From the NCBI GenBank assembly GCA_019914945.1, contig CM034100.1:819209-883208 (forward strand): DNA of 64,000 nt, in the 5' to 3' direction. The DNA comes from Typha latifolia. Its lineage: Eukaryota; Streptophyta; Magnoliopsida; Poales; Typhaceae. The notes beneath the pieces are model-generated. The model worked only from the letters and a program-made list of their open reading frames with translations, was not told the origin of the DNA and searched no databases. Shown piece after piece: positions 47,930 through 61,743 of this stretch (within the stretch, counting starts at the first letter, position 1; each line of letters begins with the position of its first letter). Position numbers and translations under genes: made by a program.

Positions 47930-50900
47930 ATGGAATCGGAGATGGTAAGGGGAAGGAACTCGAACGATAAGAGTCTTCCCTTCGTCGCGTTCGAGTTCGA
48001 GTTCGAGCACAAGAGGTGAGCGCGAAATGAACCCGTCTCGCCACGTGTCCTCGCTGCCGCCTCCGTGATGCTCGCCGATTTTAAAATCTTTATCAAAGTC
48101 GATGTTTTCCTTGTCCTTATTTTAAGTATTCCTCTTTTCCGGTCTTCGTCGTTCGCAACTCGTAGTTCGTGCGACGTTGTTTGCAATCTCGGCCATTTAA
48201 AGGCGCCAGAGCAGTAGGATATATGTTGTACCTTCTTTGGCAATAGAGGTTAAATTCGGGATCTTTACGTGGACATTCGATTCTAGTCTAGGGTTTTAGT
48301 ATGCGTTATTGAAGAGTTGGAGAGATGAATGATCTAATTAGAGCTTTGTTACGGTGATTTGATTGTTTCTTTTTTTTGTCTATGGATGTTCCGTCTAGGT
48401 AAAAGTCGCCTTTTCTCATATTTACTGTGCTTCTTTTATTTTGCATTCATCTCTCTAATCGATGTTTAGGTAGGTAAAGGTGTGATTTCTTTTTTTCGGA
48501 TTTTCCATTCAGTTTTTGACGAATCCTCATGGTGAATCTTGAACAGGGATGCGTATGGATTTGCCGTGCGGCCTCAGCATTTGCAGAGATATCGGGAGTA
48601 TGCGAACATTTACAAGGCAACGCAATTACTTCCTCTCCCGAAATTGTTCATCTCTGTATCTTCTTGGCTGGTATTCGGTTGCTTAAATTTGTTATAATTG
48701 TCACTGATTCAGGAGGAGGAGGAAGAGAGATCGGAGCGATGGAATGACTTCTTGGAGAGGCTGGCTGAGTTGGCCAAGTCACCTCTTGATGACTCATTAA
48801 TAAAAAAACCTAACGCAGAATCAGAGAATGTGACAGCAGAAGACGAACATTGTGATCAGAGTGGGGAAACCATTGGCAAGTGTGATGATACAGGGAAAGC
48901 CTTTTCGGGTAATGGACATGTCCAAAATTGGAGAGAGATAAGACCATCCCTTTGTGCCATCGAGCAGATGATGAGCTCTCGTGTGAAGAAGAGAAGGAAA
49001 TTGCACAATGAACAGGAAGGTAAGAAGGGTGAGAGCATTCTTGATTCAATCGAAGAGCCAGCAACTCTCTTAAGAGTGGGTCATGCAGATGAGTCAGAGG
49101 AAGAGCTCACTGATGTGGCTGAAGAAGCCCCCTCAAGTGATGTTGGAAATTCTGATACTGCAGCAGAAAATGAAGACAGTTCTTTCCCTTGTAAAGAGGA
49201 GCTTGAGAGCCTGGTTCGCGGAGGGTTGCCAATGGCTCTGAGAGGAGAGGTGCAGTCAGTATTCTACTCTTCAAATTGCTTCTTACTTTGCTATGATATG
49301 GATGTCCTGTAATTATACATACTACATTGCAATGCAGCTTTGGCAAGCTTTTGTGGGTGTGAAGAAGCGAAGGGTGGTCGGATATTATGATAAATTGCTA
49401 GATACAGAATGTAAAACTGGCAATAACAAGGAACCAAATGGTTCACTACCAAATGATCAAATAAACACCACAACAAAGGATCATGGATGTGCACCTGAGA
49501 AATGGAAGGGACAAATTGAAAAGGTCATTTGACGAAGTGTTTTGTAGTGGAAATATTAAATTACTGTTTTCACTATAACCAAGTATTTTCATCAGCTTTT
49601 ACTTGTATGGTGTCTCTACAGGATTTGCCTCGAACATTTCCAGGACATCCTGCATTAGATGAGGATGGAAGAAATGCTTTAAGGCGTTTGTTAACAGCAT
49701 ATGCACGGCACAATCCATCAGTTGGGTACTGCCAGGTACATGCCCTGAGCCCCTGAACTGCTGTCGCTTGAGATTGTCTTGTATGTAATCAGTTCTCTTT
49801 TCTCGTACTTCTGTTGGGAAAATTTGTGATACAGAATTATATACTTTAGTTTACGATGAATTATTTCTTTTGATCATAAAGATTTTGAATGAAATGGTGC
49901 ATTTTTAAATTATTTTCCTGAATATCGGCTAGTCAACAAAATATGTTGGCTAAAGAACACTGAAAAAAGTTGTTCAGGACAACAGTGTACTTTCTTGAAT
50001 GAACCAACCCTGCATATTCAGTTACTGTCATTCGGGGCATCTCACTTAGTAAGGATAGGGCCAAGAATGGAACACAATTACCAATTGTAGGTCATAGCAT
50101 TTTTTTATCTATCTTAAGAGAGGCAATGATCTTCTCTTCTGAGTCACTTAAATTATTATAATTTCTAAGATCTTCAGAAAGCTCCTTGTCTTTGATATAA
50201 ACACAAATGCTAGTTAGTAATTGGCCATTCCTTCGGGGATCCAATTGAAATTCTGTCTTACTTACATTGAAAACTATGCAATAATATTGTGCAACACCAT
50301 ATGTCGTGTATAATTGTTGGTATGATTTTACTCCTGGGACAAATAATAGCAAATTTTGTGATTTCCAACAACTCAAAATATGGTGCTAATCTGAAAACAG
50401 TTGTGTTCTCCTGTATGTTATGAGTGCTTGTCTAGCTGAGCTACTGAAGATCCATGTTTCTTGTTCAGCACAGTTTCTCCAGTTAATTTTTTCCCTCCTA
50501 GAGCTAAATTTTTTTCTTGTTCAGCATTTGAGTAGCTGTTTACATTTTCAGATACATTAGAGAAGTTATATCTTGAATTTTTTACATGCAGGCCATGAAC
50601 TTCTTTGCAGGGTTATTATTATTGCTTATGCCTGAGGAAAATGCATTCTGGTAGGTTTTACATCATAAATTCTGTCACCCTATGGATGACATTTTGCTGG
50701 AAATCATTTTTCTACTTGTAGTCACAAGATGCATCAGTTATCATCATCACAGCTAGCTTCATATATTCTACTTTAAATCAATATATGTCAGGGCTTTACT
50801 GGGAATTATTGATGATTACTTTGATGGTTATTATTCTGAGGAAATGATTGAATCTCAGGTGATCGTTACATTTGTTGGGATAATTTAGTAATTTTGTCTT

Positions 50901-53900
50901 TTTGCTTGAAATTTTCTCCAAGTAAATGATATAAGATGATGTTGCATACATATGAACTCTATTTCCATCCTATGTCATCTCAGGTGGACCAGCTCATTTT
51001 TGAGGAAATGGTGCGTGAAAGATTTCCAAAATTGGGTCTGTATCATATTCTACCAATACTTATATCATCATTTGCTTATACATATTCACCACCATTAATC
51101 CTTATAGACAAATGTGTTAACTGCATCCATCAAGCCATGCCAAAGTTTATTTGGAACCAGATTTAAATCCCTTTATGACTTGTATAAAACATCCAACTTT
51201 TTTTTAACTAACTCATGGATGAGAAAAACTATTAACAATCTGAATTTGTATCTTTTGCAGTCAACCATCTAGATTACCTGGGAGTGCAGGTGGCATGGGT
51301 CACTGGACCTTGGTTCCTTTCCATTTTTGTGAATATGCTTCCATGGGAAAGTGGTCAGGTTTTATTATTTATATGTGTTACTTCCTTTAAGTCACTGATA
51401 GCATATCATGGAGTGATACCTCATACTCAGTCTTTTAAATTATTACTTCCTTTCTTACTTCTGCATAAGTTTTAGATTTGCAGTTTAATAACCATGTTCA
51501 CCATTTCTTTTTTATGAATTTATGTCCAAATCTGACTTTTGAAAAGTCTCACTTATCGTATTTCAGTTCTTCGTGTCTGGGACGTCCTTCTATTTGATGG
51601 AAATCGTGTTATGTTATTCCGAACAGCACTTGCTTTGATGGAGTTATATGGTACGTGTGTTTTGCTTTTCTTTCATCTTGTTTACCGACTTTAGAATATA
51701 TTTAATATACTTTCTTTAATTCATGTGCTTTGTCGAGAGTTGATGAATAATCATTATTGCTTGCTAACATGTTAATTCATAGGTCCTGCTCTGGTGACCA
51801 CAAAAGATGCTGGAGATGCAATTACATTACTGCAGTCACTTGCTGGTTCCACTTTTGACAGCAGCCAGCTTGTCTTGACAGCTTGCATGGGTTATCAGGC
51901 TATAAATGAGATGCAATTGCAACACTTGAGGAAAAAACATATGCCAGAAGTCCTTGCTGCCATGGAGGAAAGATCCAGAGGACTGCGTGCTTTGAAGGAT
52001 CCAAAGGGTCTAGCATCTAAGCTGTACAGTTTTAAACATGACCCAGGATCACTACTCCCACAAAGCAACTCCACAGAAGGATTTGGTGAGCAGCAAACAA
52101 ACGAAGAATTTCAGTTCAAGTCTGTGTCTGCAAATTTTGAAGGATATTTTAACTCAACAGATGAAATGGTGTTGGATGTGGTCCCTGATCTCAAAGAACA
52201 GGTATTCTGTTGTTTGACTTTTTATGGTGGTACTTCTTTTTTCTTTGGTTTTCCACTCTTTTGCCTCTATTGACGCTATCTGGCATGGTGCCCACTTAGC
52301 TCCTCACACGTAGGATGTGATACAATATAGGTAAGCTTGTCTTGAACTGGCCTGCAATCCTGATGAATGGTGCTAAAGTAGCGTATTGCCTTTCTCCTCT
52401 AGTGTCTGGTGGATTTTGTCTCAGTATGTGTTTCTAAACAGCTTCCTGAGATAACGAACCCTGGAAGCTATTACCCCATATAACAGTCAAGCTGTCAAGC
52501 TGCTACTTAATTAGAATTTGACATGTGCTTGAGAGGTTTTTTGTTTTCCTTTTCCGAAATAATAGGCACTTTCTCCTACAAACTATTATATATTTTTGTA
52601 TGACTTCAATAAATATTGATCATCTTAAATCTTAATAACTCATAATATAATGCTTGTCTCAGTGTTGATGTTATATATATGTTGATTATCAAGTTGATAG
52701 GATTTTTAGATGATGATAAGGAGACCTCAACAGATAGCATTACTAATTTTTAGAAGAGGTCCTTAAAGATGTTGCTCAAATGATCCAAGAAAAAGGTGAG
52801 GTACTTACATCTTCAAGAAAATAAAGATCACTTGACCATATTAGTTGTTTTGTTCCTTTTTTTTAATAATGGATAATGTAAAGTTGATTATTCTTAAGAT
52901 TCAGAAATTCACTGCGTTGCTGCTTAAAACTGTTAAAATGAATCATGCTGATAATATCATAATGCCATGCTCATTAATGTTCAAATATGATATTGGCCTT
53001 GTCTTGCATTACATCAGCATGTTATCCTCTAATTAAACACCAGTGCATCTGTTTTTATCAACTCAATCAGATACGCCTAATGGTTTGAGATGATCCCTTT
53101 ATTGTAGAATGCTTTTCTCTGTTGTTGAATTTTGATGGAAGAAACTCCAATTTAGGTGATGTGGCTGAAGGTTGAATTAAGCAGATTGCTGCAGGAGAAA
53201 AGATCTGCTGTACTCAGGTTAGTTTCTTTATACCATTCAGGTTGACCTTTTGAGACTAGTGAAGAGTATTACCTAGAAAGTGCATTCCTTAAATCTTTGT
53301 TCTTACCTTCAATTTTAGTGATTTGAATTCAATATTGCATCCAGGTCCCTTCAGTCTTAGTCTCATTTCAGTTTACTTGGTTCTCTTATGAATCTATTAA
53401 TATTGCTTAACTGCATATTAGAACAACCTTCTATTGAGCTCTGAAATTAAATTATGATTGATGGATGAGAAGGATTTACAATTCATTTAATGGGCAAATA
53501 TGTCAACGAATTTGCCTAAAGTGCATTGCAATACTGGTGAGGTAGTTATCACTGGGAAATCCCCTCTTTACTTTTTAATACTTTTACTTCTGATTGATAC
53601 ACTAAAATCATCAGAGTATCTCTCACATTACTTGCTTTGCCTTGCTGTTATACCTAGAATATGTGAAAGAACATACACATGTTATACTAGCTTTGCTTTG
53701 CTGCCTAACAACTCCATATTCTACTTTTGCATTTGGTCCAAGGGAAAATTTTCAATGATATAATATTCATTTATGGCCTAAGTTGAAGTCATCTTGAACT
53801 TCATCAAAATCTAAATTCTCTCTGTTCAATTTTCTCAGAGCTGAGGAACTAGAAACAGCATTGATGGAGATGACCAAGCAGGATAATAGACATCTTTTGA

Positions 53901-56772
53901 GTGCTAAGGTATATTAAGGATTCTTTACGGAGGATCTTTTGTTAAGATACCATCTACTTTTTGTTGCTAAGTTGCATCTAGTATTTTGTTTTTAAGACGT
54001 CGTTCTGTAAGTGTACATATCTCGTCACATGAAGTGGATTAATTTCAGCTTGTTCTTAAAAGGCTGGGACAATGCTGATGTAGGTTCATATTTGTATTGC
54101 AACTTAGATCTATCCATGTATGGGTGCTATCCCATTGCTCCTCATTATGTCTCTGCGGTGGAGCTGCTCTTGTGCCATAATGTTTTGCCTAGAGGTTTCC
54201 TAGTTGATTATTTCTTCTGCTCATACACCTATGTGTGTGCTTATGGCTAGTTGTTTTCAGGCCAATTTGGTTATGAATCTGTATGTGCAGATCTTGTTTG
54301 CTTATGAGCAATGGCAAAAGATGCCTTAACTGTTCCTTTTAGTTACTTAGGTACTTTGGTTGCTAATGAGTTAGTATATATGAGATATTTCTTCCTCATT
54401 CTGCAAGGTTGGAATTTGAGGACTTTTCTCAAGTTACACTGAATTCATCAAGTGCCAAATGATTTATTGGAATTGTATGTAGTTCCTAAAAGTAAACTTT
54501 TTCCTTGCTCACCAGATGATATTCCCATCTATGGAAGTTAAGCAAGAAACCAAAAGGACTACCTTTTAGGGATTTTCTTTCTTTCTTTTTTGGCCCCATC
54601 ACTAGGTCAAGATTTAGGGTGAAGGGTAAGATGATTCTGGGAGCATGTTCAAATAGAAGACGGGTAGTCAAGCATGCAACTTGGAAGTTCGTAGCATTCC
54701 TTGATTGACCTCATTAGTCAGAAGTTTTTACTCCAAACAAACTTGCTTAAGCTAAATTATATTAAAAGAATTGTATCATTTCTGCTTAGCAAAGGAATTA
54801 GGTTCTACTGTTTAAATGTTTTGAAAAATGGAACTGCAGATTGCATCAAGCTATGCCAATATTGGGCAAGTTATGGCTTGTGAGCTTAAAATTAGCTCTT
54901 CTACATACTTTTTACTTTTTAAGTTTAAAGAATATTGTAAATGCTTTTTCGTCCATACTAAGTAATGACTGAATGAAGAGGTATGTACTCTTAACAATGT
55001 GAATAACATGAATAAATTTATTTCCTTTTCCTTTCATTTTTTCCTTCTGGAATGTCTTGCTATTCATACTCCAAAAAGTGTCTATTTGGCAGGTTGAGCA
55101 GTTAGAGCAAGAGGTGTCTGAACTCCGGAAGGCTCTTGCAGATAAGCAAGAGCAAGAGCATGCTATGCTTCAGGTGACATTTAATTGATATTTATCTGAT
55201 TTTCTATTTTGCTTATTGTTTGTCCTTATATGCTGTACTGCTGTATTAATACCAAAAATCGATTCACTGTGATGACTACTTTAGATCTTGATGAGGGTGG
55301 AACAGGAGCAAAAAGCCACAGAAGATGCTCGCATTTTTGCTGAGCAAGAAGCTGCTGCTCAAAAATATGCAGCTCACGTGCTCCAGGTTGTTTTTTGTAC
55401 TGTGGATGCTGGATATATCTTACTGGATGTTTATGTTTTCTAAAAATGTTTTCATGCTCCATACCAGGTTTTAATTAAAACTGTTCCCTCAAAGTTCTTG
55501 GTAATAGCACATTGCTAGTAATAAAATCATATGCTTTGTTTATGATAAATCCTAGCAGCATACAAGATGTATCTGCTGTGGACACACAACTGCTATTTGA
55601 GCTGCTTATGATGTTATCAGTTCAGAATCCTGCTCCTCCTCCCATCTTCCAACTGCACGCCCTTAGTCTTAAATTTGCAACAAGAGGCATGATTTGATTC
55701 TCGTTTCGTTTGATGATTGAAAAACAACCCAATTGTTTTTGGTAGTTTAAAATGCTCTGCTCACCACTTAGTATTGCCACTGCCTCTAACACCTTGCAAG
55801 CTACTTAACAGCTGCTTAATTTTCACTTCTTTCTGCTTTTAGATGCACCAGTCTGTAGTAAATGATCATACATAATTTTTTTTTTAATTGGACATTCATT
55901 GCACATATTACTCATTCTTACCAGATATATGCAGGAACAATATGAAGAGGTAATGGCTGCTCTTGTGCAAATGGATAAAAGGGCTGTGATGGCAGAAACG
56001 ATGCTGGAGGCAACACTGCAGTACCAGTCTGGCCAGGTTAAAGCCCAACAAAGTTCTCCCAGGTATGTTGCCACTTTGCCATGTGATACTCCGTTCTTTC
56101 ATTTTTTTCTCCATTGTTAGAGGAACAATAAATTATCTTCAGCATTTTCATGAAAATGATCTTTTCTAATGTTTCATTATATTGCATGGTCTTTCCTACT
56201 GCTTTTTTTTTCCTTTTCTTTTTTTTTCTTAGGTGAGTACACTTTGCCATATTTTATATGTTTGATCTATTGCACACTTTTTATCCTTCCACTGGGAATT
56301 TCCTTCACAATTCAATAACTATGGGAGGCCTTGGAATATTCTTGCTAGCTGTGCAGTTTGGTCTGTTAAAAACGTTGCGGTGTATGCACCTTCTGAAAAT
56401 TCATATATTCATATGACAGCTTGAATTGCAATATATTTGTAGAACTCCAGATACGGTCCATTTATTTGTGCATAACAATCAAGAGCCATCTCATGTCGCA
56501 CCTGCCAGGAGATCGGGCTTGCTCTCCAGACCATTTGGATTTGGTTGGCTTGATAAGAACAAGGTATGTTTTTTTTCCTACGATGCTGCTATTTTAATTT
56601 CAGAACAAGATTGCAGTAAATTCTGGTTTAAAGTAATTGAATGGACAAGTCATTTCAGGGTAAATCAAATGCCGCAGAGCAGAGGGCTGAAGGCAAAACC
56701 CCTACCAGCACAGTGCAAAACCTTGGAGTACCAGACAAAGGTCTCGAAGGCCATGAAGAATCGGACAAGTAG
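47930..56772 (+). CDS. TBC-domain Rab GTPase-activating protein with coiled-coil tail
   Basis: Accelerates GTP hydrolysis on Rab GTPases in vesicle traffic; the Rab partner is unknown. Eighteen exons give 814 residues. The ATG at 47930 opens MESEMVRGRN; exon 1 is 47930-48015, exon 2 48547-48616, exon 3 48713-49249 and exon 4 49338-49523. The N-terminal stretch DAYGFAVRPQHLQRYREYANIYK is the plant-conserved lead-in. It is followed by an acidic, disordered insert. The TBC domain begins at LVRGGLPMALRGELWQAFVG. It has both catalytic fingers, Arg in IEKDLPRTFPGHP and Gln in SVGYCQAMNFFAG, plus VAWVTGPWFLSIF and RVWDVLLFDG. The C-terminal part (exons 12-16) is heptad-rich coiled coil, then a basic LLSRPFGFGWLDKNK patch. 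Intron 2 uses a GC donor. Intron 13 (53909-55092) is about 1.2 kb. Confidence 0.94.
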
Positions 56773-58510
56773 AACGCTGGATGAGGTTGATTGTTACATT
56801 CAACTGCATGCGCAATCTGAAATTGGCATACACTGTGCATAATAATCCAATTAGCTTTGCCCATAATATTTTCAACTTTTTTTGTTGTATCGTTCTTTAT
56901 AAATCATCAAATTCACAAGCTCAATTCTTCTGCTACTTTGTAAGGTAGTCAATTAATGGAGGAACTGAGAAAAGAATTGCTGTGTATATCATTTAACTTA
57001 TTCTTTTATAACAGTACTGTCAATGAATTACAAGTTTTATTGAGTGAAACAATTGAGAGATAAAGGAATGAATTAAGATGTTTATCATTTTATAAACGCC
57101 ACATCTGCTTCTTTGTATTCTTCTCTGTATCTTTAGCTGTTAGATTGAGAATAGTGATAGGAAAGCGACTACTGGATGACGAAGTTTGGAAATGGAGAAA
57201 ATTTATACACTATATATGTTGTATCTTATCTGGATCACCTACAGCCACTAGAATGTAATCATACTAGAAAATGTTAGACTAAAGAATCCAAATATGAGAC
57301 GATGGTAACAAGAACCATTGGCTTTGCATGGAGGTGTGATGGTTCCTTCTTGGCTATAGAAAAGAATCCAAGAGGGGATCTGGTTAAATTATCAGGCAAT
57401 TCGATTATTTTATATTATTAAATTAGCCTTGAGAGGTATAATATTAGAAACCCGGTGTTGTCGGAATTCAAACCTAGTTACATTTATTCAACATAACCCT
57501 CTTTAATCATTTGAGAAGCAAACTATTTGAATCAATAGTGGAAACTTCTGCTACCTAGCTGAATCACAAAATTCACAATGCTAATCAATAAATACCCTCT
57601 TATCTCTAGCCCATGCCCATGCCCATGCCACTGTAGTCTGGGGTTGATAAAGTTTATATATTATTTAAACCAGTCGTCATCTATTTCTTGAGGAGCTTAG
57701 GCTAACCTATTTATTTAACCTTTAATTAGTCTACGAGCTCTTGACCAATAAAAAAACTTTTGTTGTTTTGATTAAAAAAAACCAAAATATAACACAATAG
57801 AAATAACTTTATATGGGTTGTCTTTCTCTCCAGTTACAAATTAGTAATTGGTAGTACTCTTCATTTTTTTGTTGGTCTGCTGATGGGATTATTCTTAGGT
57901 ACAGATAGCATTAATTACTATTATTGGACAACCATAAGAAATGATTTGATGAGAGATTCCAAGTGTCGTGACCGACACTCGTTAGCCGTATAAGCCAATT
58001 AAGTCTAGGATTCTGGATGATTCAAACATGAGAGATTTATAGATGTAGTTACACAATTCGATCTTACTAAATTATAGAGGGTGTCTAATCAAAAATAATG
58101 ACATGTCTTATGGCCATTATAGTATACGATAGATATCACAAGGATACAGGGGCCCTATAACAACACATCACTTGTATCTATAACAAAGAGTAGAGTAGAG
58201 AAAAAAAAAATCGATAAATACTCTCTTACATAATAACTTTAAATACAGGGGCCCTAAGATGACATTTACAAAGAAAAAAAGAAAACCATTCATGTGGATA
58301 TCCTATGAATTTGTCGCCCAGGATGCAGCCATCTTGAAATGATGCAGAATTCAGTCACCAGAAGCCAGATTTTGACAACCATAAGAGGGGAAGAAGCCAG
58401 CTCTGAAATCTCTCTAGCTTACTATGCTGAAGCACATCATGAATTCTTCCACAAATTTGGTATTAATCCATGATATAATCTTTCAATTCTTCCAAGGCTA
58501 TCCAATGAAA
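56773..58510. other. Tail-to-tail spacer between TBC and PBL genes
   Basis: About 1.7 kb with no coding potential recognised. A 14-nt phrase around ATACAGGGGCCCTA occurs twice about 100 bp apart (near 58144 and 58243). This may be a trace of a decayed repeat, but no element ends are visible. Confidence 0.6.
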
Positions 58511-61500
58511 TTATTTTAATCCCCTCAACTGGTCTGTTTGAGACTCACTTCCTCGTTTCTTTTCAATGTCCCTCCTTGTTCTAGGAGGAGTACCTGGAGC
58601 CATCAGGCGAGATGTGTACTGACTTGATTGGGTTTCTGGGTTGTAGGTCTGCGACGCAAGGTATGTAAGCGCAGTGACCACATCAGCTATCAAGGGTCTC
58701 ATGGTAGGTTGCTCCTGAACACACATCGCTGCAACGGCGAGTGCCTGATACAAGCCCCTTGTTGGATACTGGCCTTGAAGCACTGGATCGGCCATCTGCG
58801 GGAACTTCCTCCTATCTTTGAACAGTGGTCGTGACTGTAATTAAATGATAGCAAATTCATAAGGATCATAAGCACAAGCACATCAATAGTTTTACATGAG
58901 GCAGGAATACAAAAGATAAGACTCTTCCTTTCCGGAAAGAACAATGAACGACCAAGACAAAATCTAATAAGTTCAGGATGCATCATAAGGATCATAAGCA
59001 CAAGCACATCAATAGTTTTACATGAGGCAGGAATACAAAAGATAAGACTCTTCCTTTCCGGAAAGAACAATGAACGACCAAGACAAAATCTAATAAGTTC
59101 AGGATGCATTACACAACCAGCCCAAGTCACACTAGTATACTTAGTGCCAGCAAGTATTAGATTTTAATATTCAGAATGCAAGTAACGTGATGTGAGAGGA
59201 ATTCCATCCTCTGTGGTGACACAGAAGAGGCAATTGAGAGGTTTGCAACAATGCACAGTGAATAAAACAGGAAAAGGCGAATAGTAAAAGGAACTGAAAA
59301 TGACCTCTCAAACTGTCTCCCTTCATAACTGAATCAAGATTCATGCGCATATTCTCTGCTATGGAACTTTAGAGCTAGAAGTATGAGATCAGATGATTTT
59401 CAAAATGACTAATTAATTGAGAAGATATAATTCTTTGCATAAAAGCATGCTTAACAGTTAGAATGACTAAAAAGGACAAGAGCTGGGTAAAACAGAAGAA
59501 AGAGCTCTTACCCATGCAACAAGGTTATGTTCCCCTGCAGCTCTGGAATTGTCAATAGCCTTTCGTCCAGTAATAATTTCCAGAAGAACAACCCCAAAGC
59601 TATAAACATCAGATTTTAGAGTCAACTGTCCAGTCATAGCATACTCAGGCGCACAATATCCATATGTACCCATAACCCTGGTGGAAACATGGGTTTTGTC
59701 ACCAACAGGACCAAGCTTTGCCAAGCCAAAATCAGATAATTTGGGATGATACCCCTCCCCAAGCAAAATGTTGGAGCATTTTAGATCCCGGTATATAACA
59801 GGAGGACTGGCTTTGTCATGCAAATACTCTAATCCTTTGGCTGCACCAGCAGCTATTTTCATTCTTGTATTCCAGTCAAGCCGCTTCTTATCAGGTGAAG
59901 GGTCTGATGCAATAAATGTAGTTATTTAGGTAAAAAGGCGATTCAAACTTAACCACAATGTGACAAGTATTAAGTAATGTGAAGAAGCATACCATGAAGA
60001 TGATCTTCCAAAGATCCTAATGGCATGTACTCATAGACCAGAAGTCTTTGATCTCCATCAGCACAATATCCAATAAGGTTAACAAGATTAGGGTGGTGGA
60101 GCAAACTCAACATCAGAACTTCAACAAGGAACTCCCTGTTTCCTTGAAGTCCATTACGATCAAGCTGCTTTATAGCCACAACCTGTTCCCCAGGGCAATG
60201 AGATTTTTAAGCACTATAGGTATCCGAAATTCATGTATGTTCTGCCAAACTGTCTTTGTTAAGGGTAGTAAATTGTCAAAACTGATTCTGCTAATATATT
60301 GGCTTGGAAATCAAGAATTTAGTCAATAGACGAACAAGGAAATGGCAACGAGATCTTGCAAGATATATAAAAAATATCTGTAGTTCCAATTACCAGATAT
60401 TGGAGCTTATGCAAGTTTTGCAACTATAGCTAGTCTACTGGACTACAAGACTCCATAACAAAACAAAAGGGAAGAACAAGTATACAAGCTTACCTGGTTT
60501 GTACTCTCCAACCTGCCCTTATAAACTCGACCAAAACCTCCCTCTCCTAGAAGGCAATCAGTTCTAAAGTTCCCGGTTGATGCAGCCAGTTCACGGAAAC
60601 TGAATGTCTGAGCAGCGATCTTCTCTGACCCATTGTTTGAAATCTCCTTCTTTGCCTCCGTTGAGTTTTGCTTCTTTAAATCTACTGACGAATTTGATTT
60701 TGACTTCTCTACTGGGGAAAAGAAAAAAAAAAAGAGGATAGCATTAGCAAAACAAAACAAAAAAGCAAGAAGGCAGGAAAATGGAGAAAATCCAATATAA
60801 TCACACAAATTAAAGAAAGGGTACAGTTTCACAATAAGATAAGAAAAAGAAAATTCAGCATCTATTAATCAATAGTTGTACTAACCCTCTGATACGCGAG
60901 TCACTATTGATACCTAGGGAAGTCACATAAGAACTCAAACATTTCAGTGCTTAGCAGCTCAATTCAGATTCAAAATTTTGAGAAAGCAATTATTTTGAAG
61001 CTTTTGAGAACCAATGAGACGACATCTCACATGCTCTGAAAATAAATGGATATATCCAACAAATTTGTTTAGAATGAAATCAATCAAATTACTACAACCA
61101 ACAGAAAAATTTTCCTTTTTTCTCCTCTTATTTTCTCTTTTCTTAATGAAAGAGGTCACCACAGGATCAAAGATACACAACCTTGTCACCTCCATCAGAA
61201 AATAATGACTAAATCCTCTGCCAAAGTAGGCATTAGCTGCATATGAGCAATCAAAACAATCCAATGCCACAACCAATGGAGGATAAGAGGACAATCATAG
61301 ACAAACCCAAAATCTAATCTTTTTTTTAATGAAAAAGAACACCCATAATTTCAGCTCGATAGTTGACCAGCCCGACCAAATACCAAACACCAAGAAGACA
61401 AAAATGGAAGACGAAAATCCGCACCTCATCAACTCAATCAATTCTTTCGATTTGAAACAGCACTCAAAAAAGAAACAAAATCTAGGCAAAAAAAGAACCA

Positions 61501-61617
61501 CTCGAACAGCAGACAAAAAAAACCAAAAACAAAAACCGGACTACCTGAAGGAGGTGGGATCCGATCCTTCACCTCGCGCTTCGTGCTCGGTTCTCCCGCG
61601 CAGAGAAAGCAACCCAT
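58511..61617 (-). CDS. Receptor-like cytoplasmic kinase, RLCK-VII / PBL type
   Basis: Cytosolic-face Ser/Thr kinase of the PBS1-like family, which relays signals from receptor kinases. Five exons, 61617-61545, 60711-60494, 60182-59993, 59903-59512 and 58834-58511, give 398 residues. The N-terminus [11 protein letters not shown] has Gly2 and nearby Cys residues for myristoylation and palmitoylation, so plasma-membrane anchoring is expected. The kinase core runs from about residue 65 to 345: [12 protein letters not shown] (glycine loop), VVAIKQL (Lys), [13 protein letters not shown] (hinge), [11 protein letters not shown] (catalytic loop), [10 protein letters not shown] and [16 protein letters not shown] (activation loop and P+1), then [19 protein letters not shown]. 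All active-kinase residues are present, including an RD-type loop. The C-terminal tail is Ser/Thr/Arg-rich. The 5' leader carries a CT microsatellite, and the last intron a 126-bp duplication. Confidence 0.95.
58857..59109. repeat. Perfect 126-bp tandem duplication in the last PBL intron
   Basis: Bases 58857-58982 are repeated as 58983-59108, with identity over the whole unit. It starts 23 bp upstream (on the gene strand) of the exon 5 acceptor at 58834. Perfect identity points to a very recent event or to an assembly artefact. Confidence 0.97.
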
Positions 61618-61702
61618 ATCTACCCCCAATCCCCCGAACTCCTCTCCCGAGCTCTTCTGCAAGAGGGATGGAAGTAAAGAGACTGGCTCAGGAAATAAAG
61701 AG

Positions 61703-61743
<41 letters not shown>

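Noticed and set aside
58699..59130. 143-codon minus-strand ORF with an internally repeated peptide
   Set aside because: It is produced by the 126-bp duplication (a multiple of three) in the last PBL intron and overlaps exon 5 out of frame.
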